Assembly: GCF_029227915.1 (NCBI RefSeq)
Contig: NC_079887.1
Span: 13,454,001-13,518,000, forward strand
Length of the DNA stretch: 64,000 nucleotides
Direction: 5' to 3'
Source of the DNA: Hydractinia symbiolongicarpus
Taxonomy: Eukaryota > Cnidaria > Hydrozoa > Anthoathecata > Hydractiniidae
In this document: piece by piece, positions 11,757 through 40,377 of the stretch
Numbering within the stretch: the first letter of the stretch is position 1
Layout: every line of letters starts with the position of its first letter
Program-made: the position numbers and the translations under genes
The notes under the pieces: generated by a model
The model's input: only the letters and a program-made list of their open reading frames with translations
Told to the model about the DNA's origin: nothing
The model's database searches: none

Positions 11757-12912
11757 ACAAGGGTTTTCAATGATTTGTATGAAGGCATTTTGTCCATGAT
11801 TCCATTTCATTATATTTTTGAATTTTTTATTATATTTATGAAGAAAGAAGATTTTGATTTGGTTATTTTTTAATGACCTCCAATCTGCAGAAAACTTTAT
11901 TTTGGTGCTAAATATGAAGAAAGAAGAATGAACATTCTAATTATTGCTTTAATAACTTTCAATCTATAAAAAACATTATGGTGTTGTGTTGTCTTATTGC
12001 TGGTTTGATTACACGCTTGATGATAAAGATTTTAATGTATTTTATGTTGTCATTTATTCCCTTTTTCGATCAGTTCGATCAATACTTAACATCTATCCCG
12101 TATGTCACAGAGTTGCTTTTATGGCGTTTCAGTGCTTAAAGGGCGTAAAAAGGCGTTGGCCCCCCAAACCCCCAGTTGGTTATTATCGCCAGTGCTTAAA
12201 GGGCGTAAAAAGGCGTTGGCCCCCCAAACCCCCAGTTGGTTATTATCGCACCTCCGGTGCGATTTGACCCTGCGGGTCAATGGTTCGACTAAGGTTACTT
12301 TTTTTCTGGCTACGCCCCTGATACTATAAGCAAATACCATATGCAAAGTAGGGTGAACTAGGGGAAGCAGGAAATTAAGTAAAATAAATTGATATGACAT
12401 AAGGAAAGAAAAAAGACATTTATGCACAGTAAGCTTATTCAAAAAAAGGTGTTTTGCTTTTACTTTTTTAATTTTTTTTTAATCAGAATTACAAAAATGG
12501 TTGGCTTTAAAATTATCATCACATTCTTCATCAATACCTTGCAGACAAAACAGAATATGAACCTGAGTATAAGTATTTCTAGCATTTAATGATGTAAATA
12601 CAGCTTCAACTTGTATCTGTACAGTCTGGAGACACAGCATAATTTTTCTTACCAATGGGAAATTAAAATATTTGGCGAAAGGTGGCCAAGTTTGTCTGTG
12701 TTCAGAGTAATAACCATTCTACCGCAACTAGCCTACCAAAACAAACTAAACCAAGTACAAGTAAAAACAGCTTCATTTTCCACAAATTCTATTGTGTTAC
12801 ACCAGTTTAATTGTACAAAGAGGCGTCATCATATGTAAGGTGGAATAAATAAATTACTTACTTTGATATTGTTCTTAGCAAGAAAGTAAAACAGAGTTCT
12901 TACTATATATGT
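11757..12912. repeat. 1156 bp tandem duplication, copy 1
   Basis: Repeated with period 1156 immediately downstream. I see no differences on reading both copies. Contains a nested 60 bp duplication and a hAT-like terminus. Confidence 0.92.
12130..12327 (-). mobile_element. hAT-like MITE fragment with nested 60 bp repeat
   Basis: Minus strand begins CAGGGGCGTAGCCAG, a terminus style common in hAT-type non-autonomous elements. Then come two short palindromes (GACCCGCAGGGTC and GCACCGGAGGTGC) and two 60 bp tandem units (12130-12189 and 12190-12249). Repeated at 13286-13483. No second terminus was identified. Confidence 0.5.
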
Positions 12913-14068
12913 ACAAGGGTTTTCAATGATTTGTATGAAGGCATTTTGTCCATGATTCCATTTCATTATATTTTTGAATTTTTTATTATATTTATGAAGA
13001 AAGAAGATTTTGATTTGGTTATTTTTTAATGACCTCCAATCTGCAGAAAACTTTATTTTGGTGCTAAATATGAAGAAAGAAGAATGAACATTCTAATTAT
13101 TGCTTTAATAACTTTCAATCTATAAAAAACATTATGGTGTTGTGTTGTCTTATTGCTGGTTTGATTACACGCTTGATGATAAAGATTTTAATGTATTTTA
13201 TGTTGTCATTTATTCCCTTTTTCGATCAGTTCGATCAATACTTAACATCTATCCCGTATGTCACAGAGTTGCTTTTATGGCGTTTCAGTGCTTAAAGGGC
13301 GTAAAAAGGCGTTGGCCCCCCAAACCCCCAGTTGGTTATTATCGCCAGTGCTTAAAGGGCGTAAAAAGGCGTTGGCCCCCCAAACCCCCAGTTGGTTATT
13401 ATCGCACCTCCGGTGCGATTTGACCCTGCGGGTCAATGGTTCGACTAAGGTTACTTTTTTTCTGGCTACGCCCCTGATACTATAAGCAAATACCATATGC
13501 AAAGTAGGGTGAACTAGGGGAAGCAGGAAATTAAGTAAAATAAATTGATATGACATAAGGAAAGAAAAAAGACATTTATGCACAGTAAGCTTATTCAAAA
13601 AAAGGTGTTTTGCTTTTACTTTTTTAATTTTTTTTTAATCAGAATTACAAAAATGGTTGGCTTTAAAATTATCATCACATTCTTCATCAATACCTTGCAG
13701 ACAAAACAGAATATGAACCTGAGTATAAGTATTTCTAGCATTTAATGATGTAAATACAGCTTCAACTTGTATCTGTACAGTCTGGAGACACAGCATAATT
13801 TTTCTTACCAATGGGAAATTAAAATATTTGGCGAAAGGTGGCCAAGTTTGTCTGTGTTCAGAGTAATAACCATTCTACCGCAACTAGCCTACCAAAACAA
13901 ACTAAACCAAGTACAAGTAAAAACAGCTTCATTTTCCACAAATTCTATTGTGTTACACCAGTTTAATTGTACAAAGAGGCGTCATCATATGTAAGGTGGA
14001 ATAAATAAATTACTTACTTTGATATTGTTCTTAGCAAGAAAGTAAAACAGAGTTCTTACTATATATGT
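12913..14068. repeat. 1156 bp tandem duplication, copy 2
   Basis: Head-to-tail with copy 1; the junction lies in a shared TAC/AC microhomology. Lack of divergence implies a very recent event or an assembly artefact. Confidence 0.92.
13286..13483 (-). mobile_element. hAT-like MITE fragment, duplicated copy
   Basis: Same content as 12130-12327, shifted 1156 bp by the tandem duplication. Confidence 0.5.
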
Positions 14069-16083
14069 ACCTCAGGTTAAAGGAAAAACCCTTATGATGG
14101 AATGTGGCAGCACATCAACCAGTGTATTGTCACCAGCATGTAGCTAGGACATGTAGCTGTACAAATAAATCTCCAGTGACTTTAACAGCTAAACATTATC
14201 CCAGGAAATAAGTAAATAAGTAAATTGTGGAAACTAACTTCTGTATTATGCAACATATCGGATATAGCATTACAGAATAAAACATATATGCACCCTTTTG
14301 GTTGGTCACTGCCTACTCTGCAAAATGTGTTTGCTCAAATATTATTCAATTGATAACATAATAAAAAAAGACAAACAAAAATTTGCAGGAAAATCCTTCG
14401 GATGCCAGTCGCTTTTCGCTGTATTTATCAACTCAGTCACAGAAGAGGAAGGACCGTAAAATAATACTCAACGGTCAGAGGGCCTGCGGGATAAGAGTAT
14501 TATTTTTTACGATTCTTAGAAAAAATTATGTCAGTCGCGTGACGGCGCTGACGTACACTGAATCCGTCTATCTCTTCTAAAAAATATTATCCTTGGCCAG
14601 CGTTTCAGCCTCGCAAAGTCGGGATATATTTCTTTTTACTTAGGGTAATATTTCTCGGTAAATTTTGTTCTCATTTGTTGTTGATGTATTTTTTTAGCCT
14701 TTATATTTTCTTTAATAGTTGAATTCAATTATTCCATTATTTCCATTCAGTTGGAAAGAATGTTGTAGGCAGCAAACAACAAAATTACTTACAAAACACC
14801 TCTTAAAATTTTTTTTCTTCTCATCTAAGTTTGTTTTTCATTTCTTAAAAAAGGCACGAATCCTTATAAACCTTTTAGAAAACAACGCAATATTGATTGT
14901 TTGAAGATTGGTTCGTGTACACTTTTTTTACAACATTGAGGGAATAATGAAAGTTTATTACCCATCACTTTTCTAGGAGAAAATTTCAAAATTAACAAAT
15001 TTCTAATTAAAATTGGTGTGATCTAAGTGAAATTGGTTAAAACACGTGGCAATGAATTTATCTTCACTCTTATAATACAAGTTAATCAGAGACCACTTCT
15101 AAAATTAAAGTCCTAGTCGCGAACATCTTGTATTGGTAACTTATAAATATCAGCAATTAGTTTACTATGCCGGAGCTTCCCAACAAAGTGAGTGAAGATA
15201 TGAACAACCCCTTACTATAAAGTGAAGGAAGCTAATTTTTAGGCATTTTAAATATCCAACCAAACAATAATTCACAGCAAGAAGCCCAGGGGCTTGAAGA
15301 TTTCCGCCATTAGCCTAAAAAATTTTAAAATTTGAAGTTGATCTTGAAAACGGAGAAATATGAGGTAAATAAATCATTGAGTATTCTCAATTATTATTGT
15401 AAAGGGCCTGAACACTTGCACAATATCACTGAAATATCACTTAATTTCTTAAAATATGTTTGTATGTATAATTATGTATTGGATGTATAATTATATGTAT
15501 ATGTATAATTTCAACACCTGACATGTGCGTCATAACCTCATAATTTGCTGCATGGCTATAATATCTTAATAAAATCAAACGAGTTTGATTTTAATAATAT
15601 TGTTGGTGATCTGGTTTCGAATGCCTTTTGTTTGTGTGACAATAGATCTATTATCTGCTAGCGTTGTTGTGGCAACATGAAATCAAATGAAATTATAACG
15701 ATATTTTAACAAATTATAAGTATATTGCAGAAAAATTATAACTGTATTATAGAATATATTTTACAAGTGAGTCCTGGCCTTAACTAACCTGCAATGTTAA
15801 AATACAACTCAATAAATAAAAATAAAATTCATGAATAATTAATTAGTTCTGCTGAATATAGCTTTAGTCTACGTGCTTGAAAAATTGTACAAAAAGAAAT
15901 GACATAACATCAAAGATGGCGCATTATAAGACGATCTTCATTATGCTACACTGCACGAGCTTTAACTTTTGATAGCATATAAACTTTAATAAAGTAATGT
16001 TCATTGGATAATAAAACAATCTGTTGCACTGTTAGGATTCTTATTGGCTTAAAACTCATTTTAGCCTCGTTCTCAGAAAAAAA
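14069..16083. other. Intergenic, no gene recognised
   Basis: AT-rich. Contains an imperfect hairpin around 14455-14513 (GTAAAATAATACTC against GAGTATTATTTTTTAC) and a TGTATAATTA-rich tract near 15463-15513. A short piece near 15281-15325 (CCCAGGGGCTTGAAGATTTC) recurs inverted near 23393-23430. Confidence 0.4.
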
Positions 16084-16210
16084 TCTTTAGCCCGGATAAG
16101 TTTCGGGCGTCCAGCCTAGCTGCGCTGTCTCTATCTATCTATCTATCTATCTCTCTATCTCCTCAGGAGATTTTAAAGATTCCGCCTTCGCTGGCGGAAA
16201 TCAAAAATGG
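16084..16210. repeat. TCTA microsatellite within a MITE-like repeat
   Basis: A CCCGGATAAGTTTCGGG hairpin is followed by a TCTA run (16126-16160) and a TTCCGCC...GGCGGAA inverted pair. The hairpin-plus-microsatellite layout is similar to the GTCT family. Confidence 0.5.
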
Positions 16211-16252
16211 CAGTTTAAAAGACATGCGTGATCGTGCTCACACTAATCTGCA

Positions 16253-16258
16253 TTTATT
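16253..16258 (-). terminator. Polyadenylation signal of MAM/TSP1 receptor gene
   Basis: AATAAA on the minus strand, 32 nt after the stop codon of the tail exon. Confidence 0.55.
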
Positions 16259-16289
16259 AATGAGTTAACCTGTAAGCAAAGTTAAGAAG

Positions 16290-33398
<17,109 letters not shown>

Positions 33399-33524
33399 AT
33401 TAATCTAAAGAGAAAAACAATTTTAAACTTCATTTCGCAAATCTCGCAAAAGGAAAGGAGAACTGCGCACGGCACGGCTGCTGAATAAAAGTTCATAATG
33501 ACAGTATTAATTTTGAGGACCAGA

Positions 33525-33690
33525 CCGACTGGTTGGTCTGGTCTTGGTCTTAGTTAACCGACTGGTAGCCTTGAGGCAGAGCGTTTGCATCCAGTGCGGG
33601 AGGTCTTAGATTCAAACCCCGGTCGAGTTATGCCATAGGCTATAAAAGTGTGAATCTATCCTATCTGCTTTGTGCTCACTATAAGAATAG
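33525..33690 (+). repeat. tRNA-derived SINE-like sequence
   Basis: A-box-like TAGCCTTGAGGCAGAGCG and B-box GATTCAAACCCC about 30 nt apart, followed by a non-tRNA body. Spacing fits a Pol III promoter of a tRNA-SINE. Confidence 0.45.
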
Positions 33691-34419
33691 GATTGATTTC
33701 TTAGAGGTTGTTTAATTGAGCGATTGCTGTTGCTCAAATGGAAAATGACAATTATTTCGAGTAGTTTATCCATAGGTAATTGGGACAACTACTTTGGAAA
33801 AGTCAGTAACTGTTCAAAGTAAATTATCTGAGTTTATTCAAAGGATGCAGGGCGTGGATGAAAAACAATTATCGGGAAAACTTAACCAGAAATGGATGAA
33901 CCTGAAATTTTACTTAATGAATAAACACACTAATATTTCATAATTCGGGACCTTGATCGTTTAGTATATATTACCCTCTTTGACAATATCGCATCGTGCA
34001 GGGATAAAAAGACAAATGTAGATATGTAAAGAAAAGCTTAGTTTCATAGGCGCTTGTATAGAATATGTAAAACCTAAATCGTCTTTGTATCTTTTACAGT
34101 CAAACCCAATTTAGGAATTAATTTATAAGCTAGTTGAAGAAACCCACTTACAAATCCACCTACAACACTTTGAAATTCTCTTCTTATCATTAAACGGTTT
34201 GTTATTAAGGTCGCAGATAATGATCGCACGGTACAGAGTACAACATAGTATATATATTTTTGGAATTATGAACGAGAAAACTATATGTCATATTGTACAA
34301 AACATTTGCAGTCATGCCTCACATAAACAAAATTTTTATAAAATACAGATATAGTTTTAGCATCCTCGTTCCCAGGGTTTGTTGCCTATGTCAAAGCCAC
34401 TAGCGCTTACTTGGCGGCT

Positions 34420-34481
34420 AAACAAGACCCTGATACAGGCTACTTTTCATAAACAAGACCCTGAGACAGGCTGCTTTTCAT
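34420..34481. repeat. 31 bp tandem duplication
   Basis: Two copies of a unit starting AAACAAGACCCTGA and ending ACAGGCT(A/G)CTTTTCAT. Confidence 0.75.
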
Positions 34482-35804
34482 AACCAATATATTGGTTACT
34501 ATAAATAATTAATGAGTTTGTCTTGCTGTTACAATTTCAGCAGCTAATAAAAGCAACTTGATCGAGTCCTCGTTCTTCGCATGTACATGGCGAAGACGAT
34601 GTCTTTTGGTTGTTTATGTTTTTCAACGTTTGACTTTCTATAGTTTTCAAACCAAATTATTAATTGTTCACCCTGGAACTATATTTTATAGTGATGAAAT
34701 CTTTCAAGAAGCATTATTTATCAACAAAATGTGGTAACGTGTGATTGGATAAGCTGATTTGTTGGGATATATACTGATACAAGAAGACAATCTACGCTCA
34801 ATTTAATTGGCTAGCTTTTATATTTTACAAGTCTAGTACCTCTTTTGGAAAATTGTAAGTCTTAGATTGTGCTATCTAGCTTCTAGTTATATATTAAATA
34901 AGGAAAAAAACCCGAAGCTAACTAACTAGCTAAGTATAAAATGTCTCCCCATCGTCTTATAAATGTTAGCCAAATATTTTTTTATAAGCAACTCAGTTGA
35001 TGAGACTGGGCTTAAAATTGGGTCAAAAATTAAGCATATTGCTCAGCAAACTTCAGTCCTAAGCTACGAACCCTTCCCTCTCCTCAGCTAGCAACTTTCC
35101 CAGTTTCCCATAGTTGAACTATGGCGAAAGTTTTTCTAGTAGCAGTAGAAATATATACTGCATTTAAACAATACTGTAATGTCCTTTAGCATGATAAATT
35201 CACTACTAATGATCATCCGAAAGGTCAAAGTCTGGTTCACTTTCCCGAGTTGTGTTGGTGAAATAATTATAGGTTCTAAAGCAACCACATGAAAAACTTG
35301 TGATCAAGGCCTTAGCAATCTAATGTCTGACCCAAGAGATTAATCTACTTGTTTATTACTTAAATGTGTTATATACCTAGTTACATAAACTTTCTCTTTG
35401 TTTAGTACGTTTTTAGGATCTTTAGCAAAATATGTCTTGTGGATAATTTCATTTTAGCTTAAATCCTTTTTGTAGTGTTTTAGACCCAAATTTTGTTTCG
35501 AAACATGACATTTTTCTAGCTAGCTGTGACTTTTGTGGCCAAATTTTTCACAAGTGTGATGTGTCTGCTAGCTAGCTATACATAACAAACCAACATAATT
35601 TTTTAAAATTGTTGTTAAGTAGTCAGATTAGTTGTTTAAAATTGGAAAATGCGTCTAGCTGGTCTAAAAACTACACTTTATGAAGAGCACTTGGTTTTAT
35701 TAGGTAACAAAAATGTATAAAAAATAAGATTTATTTTTATTCAGTAATGACTTAAGATAGCTAGTTAGCTAGTCTAAACCAATCGCATTACAGAACTCAC
35801 CAGC

Positions 35805-35880
35805 CTGTACCAGGGGTTTTTCACCGCCGGTCCTGATGTCAAAAAGGAAAAGCCCCTGGGGACGAGATTGTAGTTTTAGG
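35805..35880. repeat. Foldback repeat, CCCCTGGGGACGAG family
   Basis: Ends GTACCAGGGG and CCCCTGGGGACGAGATTG; related to 5120-5195 and 48914-48957. Confidence 0.45.
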
Positions 35881-36562
35881 CGATATTTTATAAACACAGT
35901 TGTAGATAGTATACACACATAATTCGGGTATTAGTAAATAAGACTAGTTGTCGTATCTGTGGCACAATCAAATTGATTTCGTCAACTGCTTTAAAAAATC
36001 AAGATTAGTTGAAACGTTTTAGATGAAATAGACAGCGATTTATAACATTGTTAAGCGTCTGTATCTTTGCCCGTGATCTCAATGATAATAAGGCAGATGT
36101 ATTTATAGAGGAATAAAAGTTAAATACCCGTGACTTTCGTATAATTAAATTTCTAAAATAAACAAAAGAATTTATAAAAACATACAAAGACATAACAAAA
36201 ATAAAAGCTTACCAATTGTGACATTGTAAATGTTGTTATTTGTTATAGCAGTTCAAATATGGTAAATCCTGTGAATCAATTTCGTCCAGGAGGACAGTAA
36301 GAGTACTGGCAAAGAAGCTACTTAATTTGTTTATTGCGAGCCAACTAAGTTGGTAAGGAAAGAGTTTTTAAATATGGGCTTACTTTTTAAATACTTTAAA
36401 AAAAAAGTACATAAATGTATATTTTTAAATTTAGCAGGAATATATATATTAAAGTTAACTTTCTTCCACCCTTGTTCTAATAACACACTTCTGCTCTTCT
36501 AATACTTTCAGAAATTACGATAAACGCTTATTTGTTATAAAACAACAATCCCACGAAACTCT

Positions 36563-36840
36563 TGTTGAAATGTAAACTTTATATATTTGCAGAGTTGCTT
36601 CGACTGCTCCAATAACTTTATGACTCTATGACTCTAAAATTTACAAGACGTTCTCCTATTTATATATTAAAGATAAGATACTTTAGAATGTTCTAGTATA
36701 TTCCAGATGTTCTATATTTACTATTAGTAGTTTCTAGTATAGTTATCTTATTTCTGGAATATTCTCCAATGTCCCTTATATTTCTAGATAGTACACAAGG
36801 TTCTAGAATGTTCTTGCGGCAAGAGTGCCTATTTTCAACA
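36563..36840 (-). repeat. 3' LTR of Copia element
   Basis: 278 bp, no difference from 40100-40377 seen on reading. Confidence 0.93.
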
Positions 36841-36847
36841 CTCCTCC

Positions 36848-37911
36848 TCACTCGCAGTCCGTAAGGTTCTTTAATCCGATCATCGTTCGCAACTTATCAA
36901 ACTGTACTCGTCCGATTCCTTTCGTCATTATATCTGCGATCATATCTCCAATCATCTTGATAAATTCATCAATACGTTTTTGATTGTTTCCGGCCAGTAT
37001 GATATCATCAACATATACAGCGATTATGAATGTTTCTTCATCTGTTTCAAGCGTGTATATACAAGGATCGTTGTTTGATTGTTTGAAGCCCATACTCTTT
37101 AGATGTTTGTCAAGTGCTTCGTTCCAACATCTAGATGATTGCTTCAATCCATAGATACTTTTCTTGAGTTTACAAACCAAGTGTTCCTTTCCTAGAATTT
37201 CAAATCCCTCTGGTTGTTTCATATATATGGTTTCGTTAAGTTCACCGTTCAAAAATGCAGTTCCAACGTCGAGTTGATGCAGGAGAAGTTCTTTCTTGAC
37301 TGCCAATCCAATCAACGTTCGTATTGATTCGAATCTAACTACCGGAGAAGTTGTTTCGTCATAATCTTCTCCATATCTTTGATTGTATCCTTGTGCAACC
37401 AATCTTGCTTTGTATCGTTCCACATTCCCATCAGAGTCTTGTTTCTTTTTGTATACCCATTTGCTGCCAACAACTTTTCTGTTTGGAGGTAATTCAGTCA
37501 ACTCCCATACTTCGTTTTTGTGTAGAGAATCCAATTCGGCTTCCATTGCTTGCATCCACTTGTCTGCATCATGTCCTTTGATTGCTTTAGAAAATGTATT
37601 TGGATCTTCTTCTTGAGTGATGTATACCCATTCTCCGTAACGATCAGGAGGCCGTCGTTCTCTTACTTGTCGCTCTTGCTCCTCCTGTATTTGATTATCT
37701 GTGTTTTCTTCACGAGGTTGTAATTCGATCTCTACTTTTGGTTCGTCTATGTCACGGTCGTCTTTCAATTCACCACAGATTTCATTGAATGTCACATTTC
37801 GGCTGTAAAAGACTCTCTTCTTGTCGTTGTCATATAGACGATATTCCTTGATTCCATCACCGTATCCAAGAAATACACTCTTCTTGGTTTTTGAATCAAG
37901 TTTTTTTTTTC
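36848..37911 (-). pseudogene. Copia reverse transcriptase, truncated, joined to pol C-terminus
   Basis: Continues pol after the frameshift. RT begins with WMQAMEAELDSLHKNEVWEL and contains KWVYKKKQ, KARLVAQGYNQ, the HQLDVGTAFLNG segment and the YVDDIILAG catalytic motif. After DEFIKMI it jumps to DMIADIMTKGIGRVQFDKLR, the extreme C-terminus of Copia pol. RT thumb/connection and RNase H are therefore missing in an otherwise open frame. Confidence 0.9.
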
Positions 37912-39912
37912 ATCTTTTGGTACGTGAGCATACGCATCACATCCGAAAATTCGTAGATTTTCGACATTTGGTTTCTTTCCAGTTAATACTTCAAAGGGTG
38001 TCTTCCCTTTAACTGCTGTCGTTGGACATCGGTTACGAAGGTACGTTGCTGTAGCCAAGGCTTCGGCCCAAAATCGTTTTGGTAACTTTGAATCTGCTAA
38101 CATTGATCTTACAGATTCCACGAGTGTTCTGTTCATCCTCTCTGCAACTCCATTTTGTTGCGGTGTTTTCGGAATTGTCAACTCATGATGAATACCTTCT
38201 TTCTTCAAATAGTCTTCGAACTCTTTGGATGTATATTCTCCACCATTGTCAGTTCTAAACGTTTTTATCTGAATTCCAGTCGATTTTTCCACAGTTGCTT
38301 TCCATTCTTTAAAATTCTCAAACACTTCACTTTTGTGTTTCATGACATATACCCATACGTATCTTGATTTATCGTCAATGAATGTAACAAAATATTCTGC
38401 ACCACTAAGTGATTTTGTTTCTATCTTTCCACAAACGTCGCTATGGATTATACCAAGGAGATTTTTCGATCGATCTCCTCCTGTCTTCGGAAACGGTATT
38501 TTGCTTTGTTTCCCATCAATGCACGGTTCACAAAATGTCGGTTTCTTTGTTGCATCATAATCAAACCCTTTAACAAGTTTGTCCCTTGCCAATCGTTTAA
38601 GATTCTGCACACCGAGATGACCGTATCTTCTATGCCAAATTTCTTCCTTTGTTGTAGCGTTATTATCACATTTCATAACTGTGTGATTCTTCTTATTTCT
38701 CAATCCATTACAGTTGAGATGGTAAAGGTTGCCATGCTTTGTTGCTGTACCAATGATTCCGTGTTTCGCATCCACGATGTCACATTTGAAATCTTCAAAC
38801 TGAAACTTCTTTCCATTTGTTGCAGCTTTTGATACACTAAGTAAATTGTACGAAAGTTGTGGTACAAATAAGACATCAGATAACTTGCATACAACGTTTC
38901 TGTTTTCTGAAATGTTCATTTCCAAGGTTACTGTTCCTTTTCCAATTGCTTGTACTGAATATCCATCACCGACAGTGATATCTTGTGGTATTTCAAGTGA
39001 CGAAATTTCTTCGAACAATTCCTCTTCGTTACACATGTGACATGTTGCGCCTGAATCAACTATCCAGTTACTTTTTCCTTTGACTGCCAAAGTATTTTCA
39101 GCAACTAAACTGATGATTTCTTCGTCATCATCTTCTTCTTCTTCAGCCGTACACACATTTTGCGGCTTCATTCGATTTTTACCGTACGTCGAAGGAGTCT
39201 GTCTCTCGAACTTCTTCGTTAATTCTTTGCAATATCGTTTCACATGACCAATCTTTCCACAGTGATAACATCTGGGTCCCTTTCTTGGCTTTCCATGATT
39301 CGATGTCATTGCTTTGACATTCGTTTCCAAAGTGTCCTTATCTTTCCGCTTGCTTTCCTCGTGTAACAATCGTTCAGTTACGACTTCAAGCTTCGGTACT
39401 TCAGCACTAGCCTCCAGAGCTGTAACTAGCATATCATACGAGTCTGGTAAGCTTGCTAACAAATGAACAACTTTACTTTCATCATCCAACGGGTCTCCAA
39501 TAATTGCAAGTTCATCGAAAATTTCTGTCAAAGCTTTAACGTGCTTTTGAACAGATTGCTCATCTTTCAACTTCAAGTCATACAACTTCCTGCGTAGTGT
39601 CAATTTATTACTCCATGTCTTCTTTTGGAACTGGTCTGCCAACTTCTTCCAAACCTCAGTAGGATCTTCTGGATCTGGTCCAAGCAGGTATAACAGCGTT
39701 GGTTCCACCGACAAAACAATCGTAGCTAACGCACGATCTCTACGCAAATTAAATTTCGGAATTTCTCTCTCTTCAGTTGGAGCATTTTCTCTTCCATCAA
39801 CAATTCCCCAAAGTCCATCTTTGATTAACGCCATTCTACACTGTACCTTCCAGGTAGCATAGTTTGTTCCATTCAATGGTTTTATCAATACTTTGGTGCT
39901 TTCCATCGCCAT
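37792..39912 (-). CDS. Copia Gag-protease-integrase polyprotein
   Basis: 706-codon ORF. Gag resembles the Copia-type UBN2/retrotran_gag region (about 1-210). CCHC zinc knuckle CYHCGKIGHVKRYC lies at about 215-228. Aspartic protease motif IVDSGATCHM is near 285. The HHCC GAG-pre-integrase region has RRYGHLGVQNL and FCEPCIDGKQ. The integrase DDE core shows HSDVCGKI, FRTDNGGEY and PQQNGVAERMNRT. The final ~35 codons are out of frame: a one-base slip in the poly-A run near 37902-37911 shifts it off the frame that continues into RT. Confidence 0.93.
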   Translation of the reverse strand: MAMESTKVLIKPLNGTNYATWKVQCRMALIKDGLWGIVDGRENAPTEEREIPKFNLRRDRALATIVLSVEPTLLYLLGPDPEDPTEVWKKLADQFQKKTWSNKLTLRRKLYDLKLKDEQSVQKHVKALTEIFDELAIIGDPLDDESKVVHLLASLPDSYDMLVTALEASAEVPKLEVVTERLLHEESKRKDKDTLETNVKAMTSNHGKPRKGPRCYHCGKIGHVKRYCKELTKKFERQTPSTYGKNRMKPQNVCTAEEEEDDDEEIISLVAENTLAVKGKSNWIVDSGATCHMCNEEELFEEISSLEIPQDITVGDGYSVQAIGKGTVTLEMNISENRNVVCKLSDVLFVPQLSYNLLSVSKAATNGKKFQFEDFKCDIVDAKHGIIGTATKHGNLYHLNCNGLRNKKNHTVMKCDNNATTKEEIWHRRYGHLGVQNLKRLARDKLVKGFDYDATKKPTFCEPCIDGKQSKIPFPKTGGDRSKNLLGIIHSDVCGKIETKSLSGAEYFVTFIDDKSRYVWVYVMKHKSEVFENFKEWKATVEKSTGIQIKTFRTDNGGEYTSKEFEDYLKKEGIHHELTIPKTPQQNGVAERMNRTLVESVRSMLADSKLPKRFWAEALATATYLRNRCPTTAVKGKTPFEVLTGKKPNVENLRIFGCDAYAHVPKDEKKNLIQKPRRVYFLDTVMESRNIVYMTTTRRESFTAEM

Positions 39913-40099
39913 TTGTTCCGTATTTAACTAATCCGGATAATCCGTTTCAGGTTTCCACAATACGATTTTTCGTGCGAACTTTACACCAATCCAAACCAAA
40001 ATCAAAACAAACTCGTCGGACACACAAGATGGCTTCTTCTTCTTGAATATTATTTCTGTAAATATTCAATCTTCTTGGGCATAGACTGGGCCCATAACC

Positions 40100-40377
40100 T
40101 GTTGAAATGTAAACTTTATATATTTGCAGAGTTGCTTCGACTGCTCCAATAACTTTATGACTCTATGACTCTAAAATTTACAAGACGTTCTCCTATTTAT
40201 ATATTAAAGATAAGATACTTTAGAATGTTCTAGTATATTCCAGATGTTCTATATTTACTATTAGTAGTTTCTAGTATAGTTATCTTATTTCTGGAATATT
40301 CTCCAATGTCCCTTATATTTCTAGATAGTACACAAGGTTCTAGAATGTTCTTGCGGCAAGAGTGCCTATTTTCAACA
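40100..40377 (-). repeat. 5' LTR of Copia element
   Basis: 278 bp, TG...CA, followed inward by the half-tRNA-Met primer site. Confidence 0.93.

Larger units (their letters stand above)
33691..36562. other. Intergenic, upstream of receptor; no gene recognised
   Basis: Likely contains the receptor promoter, but no specific motif could be supported. Holds the small repeats at 34420 and 35805. Confidence 0.4.
36563..40377 (-). mobile_element. Ty1/Copia LTR retrotransposon, recent, internally deleted
   Basis: 278 bp LTRs at both ends appear identical, each TGTTGA...TCAACA. Flanking 5 bp target duplication ACTCT at 36558-36562 and 40378-40382. The primer-binding site next to the 5' LTR (40077-40099) reads GGTTATGGGCCCAG, complementary to the anticodon-arm region of initiator tRNA-Met, the half-tRNA priming known from Drosophila copia. 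Polypurine tract GAGTGAGGAGGAG abuts the 3' LTR. Gene order gag, protease, integrase, RT is Copia-type. Part of RT and RNase H is deleted and one frameshift is present, so this copy would need helper proteins. Confidence 0.95.

Noticed and set aside
10067-12327. A 2.3 kb hAT element bounded by AGGGGCGTAGCCAG and its inverse
   Set aside because: The 8 bp flanks do not match and the interior holds no transposase; the two termini may belong to separate fragments.
11986-13598. Paired ORFs of 75-107 codons with a repeated VGYYR/QLGVWG segment
   Set aside because: They arise from the nested 60 bp repeat in a MITE fragment within the 1156 bp duplication; no domain.
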